Shown one piece after another: positions 45,201-47,861 of a DNA stretch of 47,861 bases. Source of the stretch: Gonium pectorale (lineage: Eukaryota; Chlorophyta; Chlorophyceae; Chlamydomonadales; Volvocaceae). The stretch is from assembly GCA_001584585.1 (NCBI GenBank), contig LSYV01000042.1, forward strand, positions 793,853-841,713, written 5' to 3'. The notes under the pieces were generated by a model. It saw only the letters and a list, made by a program, of their open reading frames with translations, was not told the origin of the DNA and did not search any database. The position numbers were made by a program, and so were the translations under genes. Within the stretch, counting starts at the first letter, position 1. Each line of letters starts with the position of its first letter.

Positions 45201-46611
45201 GAGGAGCGGGCCAAAGGGTCGGGCACCCGTCCTCCAAGCCTGCCGGAACTGCCGTGGGTACGAGTGCCATAGACTGCCGTAGCCTGCCGGGGTCGTGGGC
45301 GGCCGATGTGGTGATGGGGAAAGGAGTGGTGTCGTTGCGCCGCGCATGCGTGGGACGGCGGCAGCGGCGGCAGGGGCGTATGATTGGGGCGGTCCTGTGT
45401 CTCGGTCCGCTTGGGTGTTTCCGAGGTTCAGGTCACGCAGAGCTGTGGGCCCAGCCGACCGCTGCGACCCCGCCGGCATGCAGCCGTACGCGGCAGGTGG
45501 ACTGGCCCCCTGGGCTGGGGCAAACATGGCGGCCCTGGTTTGGTGGGAGCCGTGTGAGGTGCGGTTGCGCATGTGCGGGCTGTTGTCCTGCGTGGGATCG
45601 TGTCGGTATTGCACCCCCCCTAGTTCCGCTATGGAACTGGCTGTTTGTCGGCCCCTGTGCGTGCGGCAACTCGGTCTTCTTGTTGCGCAACCCGCGATGC
45701 TGTCCGCCATGGAGGGCGACGGCCGAGGGCTGCCGTAGGGTTGCTTGCTTGGTGAGGCGCTGGTGGATCGCTGGCGAGCGCGCCCGCGGCGCGCAGGGCT
45801 GCTGGCTTGGTCGGCTCGGTGGACGCCGGCCCCCAAGCGCCGCCCGCACGCGCCCACCCGCCTTACCACCCATGTAAGGCTCGAATGCATTCATGCCCAG
45901 AGCACACGAGGAAGCGCCAGCTGAGGCAGTTCCTGCTGTCCTCCGTACCGTGTGCGGTCATGCATGACTCCCCATGCATGCATGACTGCCGCGTGCACAC
46001 GGGTGCCCCATGCTCCTGAGGCGCTCGCTGCCGTCGAGTCTCGCGTGGCCCTCTGCGGGTGGTGCGTACGGTAGCTGACAGCCGAGAGAACAGCATGCGA
46101 GCAAGGCGGGCGATCGCCTCCTGGCCGACCCGTGGGTCAGCCAGTCGGGTAGTATGCGCGTGTGTGCAAGCGAAAACCCGCGGCTACACGCGGTTGCACC
46201 GGGCACAGGCCTCTTTCAAAATATCACAGCAATCTATCGCGCATTTGCTATTTGAAGATACACTCCTGCGTGTGCAGGCGGCGCCGATATTGAACCTGCG
46301 CCCTCAAACCTCGCCCGTACCGATACCCAGTAGTGCGATGAAGATCATGCTACATTTGCAATTGCGTTTCGCATTGCCTGGCGCCCTGCGCCCGCGCGCA
46401 TCGCCGAGACGGTGCGAGCCTTTGCTGAGTACCTGTACGCGGCTCCATGAGTTCAGTCCACGAGCAGCCCCTTGAGTTGGTGAAGCAGTGAGAGGCTGAT
46501 GTGCTGACCTGCTCCTCGCGGGTCACTCCACTGCCCCGTTCGCGCCGGTGGCCTGACTAGGGCGCCATGCCCACCCTCTGCCGCCCTTTTCCCCGCCCGC
46601 CAGAGCTCAGG
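45201..46611. other. TFIIF alpha 3' untranslated region and spacer to the duplicated exons
   Basis: The interval starts with the 3' untranslated region of the TFIIF alpha gene, probably ending near the TGTAA at 45873. The rest has no recognisable exon. A short direct repeat of catgcatgactg-like units lies at about 45960-45990. I found no copies of the upstream TFIIF exons (1-11) here. Confidence 0.5.
45873..45877 (+). terminator. TGTAA poly(A) signal of the TFIIF alpha gene
   Basis: This is the first plus-strand TGTAA after the stop codon at 45200. It gives a 3' untranslated region of about 690 nt, typical for Chlamydomonas-type genes. The signal is normally 10-15 nt before the cleavage site. 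Confidence 0.5.
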
Positions 46612-47569
46612 GGCAGCGCCGGCTCCACGCCGGCATCGCCGGGCGTCGTCGCTGGGGAGGGTCCAAGCTTGGAGGTGCGTGCGGTGCAGCGTCCGGTACG
46701 GTCGGGCGTGTTTTGCGGTGGCCAAGCGCTAGGTCCGGTTGCCAGGTGCGTGCTCCGTGGCGCCCGGTCCAGCGGCCAGCTCCGGAAGGGCACCTCGTCT
46801 CTACCCTACCATGTGCCCCTTGCGTGCCATACGCGAGGCGGAATCCGCGTGTGCAGCCCTCTCCTGTTCTTGTTTCCTTTTTCGCAGCATGGGCATGGGT
46901 TCATGGCCGCTTGGCCAAGCCTTGTAGCCGGCCTTGTCTTGGCCAGTGCCTCTGCGATCTTGCAGGTAGTTGAGCCGTGTGGAGCCTCCACAGCTGTGCA
47001 ACTGCGTATCAGGGCGCGGGGGTGCACCTGTCGTTGCAAAGAAGCCGCAAAATAAAGCCGCTAGGTTAGGCCCTTGCTTCCGGCGGCGGCTGCCTGCGGC
47101 CCAAACCCCGCAACAGGTCTCCGGGAAGGCGCGCACTGGGACCCTGCCGCCGGCGGCTGGGCCCGCCGCCAACGACGCCGCCGTCGCGGGTGGCGGCTCG
47201 GTGGCTGCCGCTCCCGGAGCCGCTCCCGGAGCCGCTCCCGGAGCCGCTCCCGGAGCCGCTGCGGCGGGCGCGGCACGGCTGCGGCGGGAGCTGCAGGCGG
47301 GGGCAAGGATCGGCGCACCGCTTATGGACCTGAACGGGTGTCGTCACGGTCCCTGTGTGGAACGGTGGACTGCCCAATGGCTGATGCCCCACCGGAATGT
47401 GCTACGTCCTTGTCCCTCCCCTTGTAAGACCTGCCCGCCCCTCCACCGAACACCCGGGTCCGCAGGCATCAGCAACGGCGGCGGCTCCAGGCCCCCCATG
47501 CGGCCCATCACCTCGCAGGAGATTGTGCGGCTGCTGATGTCGCAGCCCGGCGAGGAGATGCTGTTCACG
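46612..47569 (+). pseudogene. Diverged tandem copy of TFIIF alpha 3' exons (12-14), incomplete at window edge
   Basis: Exon 14 copy: 47466-47569, with the same 2-nt lead-in phase and phase-0 end as the original. It reads GISNGGGSRPPMRP then ITSQEIVRLLMSQPGEEMLF against ITAEEIVELLKAQPDGTMLF. Exon 13 copy: 47117-47296. Its first 27 nt align without gaps to the original exon 13 (KARTGT against RARTAT). It then carries a GGAGCC-type repeat and ends ctgcag like the original. A possible exon 12 copy ends at 46676 (LEVRA context, gtgcgtgcg donor). Two signs of decay are seen: the exon 13 donor is GC instead of GT, and the exon 13 copy has a length that breaks the phase into exon 14. The winged-helix half on the last exon would lie outside the window. 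It could still be a gene with different splicing. Confidence 0.55.
47210..47257 (+). repeat. 12-bp minisatellite in the TFIIF-like exon 13 copy
   Basis: Four perfect copies of gctcccggagcc lie side by side. Read in the exon-13 frame, each codes for Ala-Pro-Gly-Ala. The original exon 13 has no such repeat, so it arose after the duplication. Confidence 0.85.
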
Positions 47570-47861
47570 GTGGGGTGCGGGGGTCCTGCCTCTCGTGGCT
47601 GGGTTCGGGTGGGATATCGTAGGCCCGGGGAAGACCGGGGACGGAGCGGGCACGGGTCGTCGTGCACGCTGACCGTCCAACGTGCGTTTTACGTGCACAC
47701 CCGTGACTCGACGTGACACCGGCCGCTGGCAGGGTGGGCAGCAACACCCGAATCAGGTGCTAACTTCGAGAAGGCGAGGATGGGTGAGGTGGGCTGCGAA
47801 AGGCAGTTGCACCGTGTCACGCGTAAACTGGCGCTTTTCGTTTCGAAGTTCTGGGCCTTAT
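47570..47861. other. Intron-like or spacer sequence at the right edge
   Basis: It follows the gtgggg donor of the exon 14 copy. A copy of the final TFIIF exon would be expected downstream, but the window ends before one appears. The original intron here is 384 bp, so its absence within 292 bp is uninformative. Confidence 0.4.

Noticed and set aside
45960..45990. Short catgcatgactg repeats as an attachment site or CRISPR-like array
   Set aside because: Only two imperfect copies with no spacer regularity, in a eukaryotic 3' flank.

Overview
The window looks like nuclear DNA of a green alga of the Chlamydomonas/Volvox group. It has very high GC, many short GC-rich introns with GT-AG borders, plant-type orthologues (FAD6-like, RRA-like, the RRM-only AtE1 type), a fused mitochondrial glycolate dehydrogenase of the Chlamydomonas GYD1 type, and a TGTAA poly(A)-type signal. 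I built gene models by hand, joining exons wherever reading phase, splice borders and family similarity agreed.

Layout from left to right: (1) 1-2815, decayed and internally repeated pieces of a LINE-type retrotransposon with two copies of a reverse-transcriptase zinc-knuckle region. (2) 4515-5271 (-), a two-exon small RRM protein. (3) 6832-16089 (-), a 20-exon gene for a 1098-residue FAD/iron-sulfur glycolate (D-lactate-type) dehydrogenase, GYD1. (4) 18222-21750 (-), a four-exon plastid omega-6-desaturase-like protein whose histidine boxes are all damaged. (5) 23979-28573 (+), a four-exon gene for a 1372-residue protein with a compact aromatic and basic N-terminal domain, probably DNA-binding, and a huge low-complexity tail. 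(6) 31274-32374 (+), an intronless GT77 RRA-like arabinosyltransferase. (7) 33485-36030 (-), a five-exon coiled-coil RING-H2 protein, in a head-to-head pair with (8) 36205-36972 (+), mitochondrial ribosomal protein uS11. (9) 38172-45200 (+), a 15-exon gene for the TFIIF alpha subunit (RAP74). (10) about 46612 to past the right edge (+), a diverged tandem copy of its 3' exons.

The genes share no single pathway. GYD1 is the photorespiratory glycolate-oxidising enzyme of these algae. TFIIF alpha, the RRM protein, uS11m and the RING protein are housekeeping or regulatory. The RRA-like enzyme points to plant-type hydroxyproline arabinosylation of secreted glycoproteins. The least explained and most interesting items are the putative regulator at 23979-28573, the desaturase relative without intact iron-binding histidines, and the partial TFIIF alpha duplication. 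The longer stretches between genes hold only untranslated or regulatory DNA as far as I can see.
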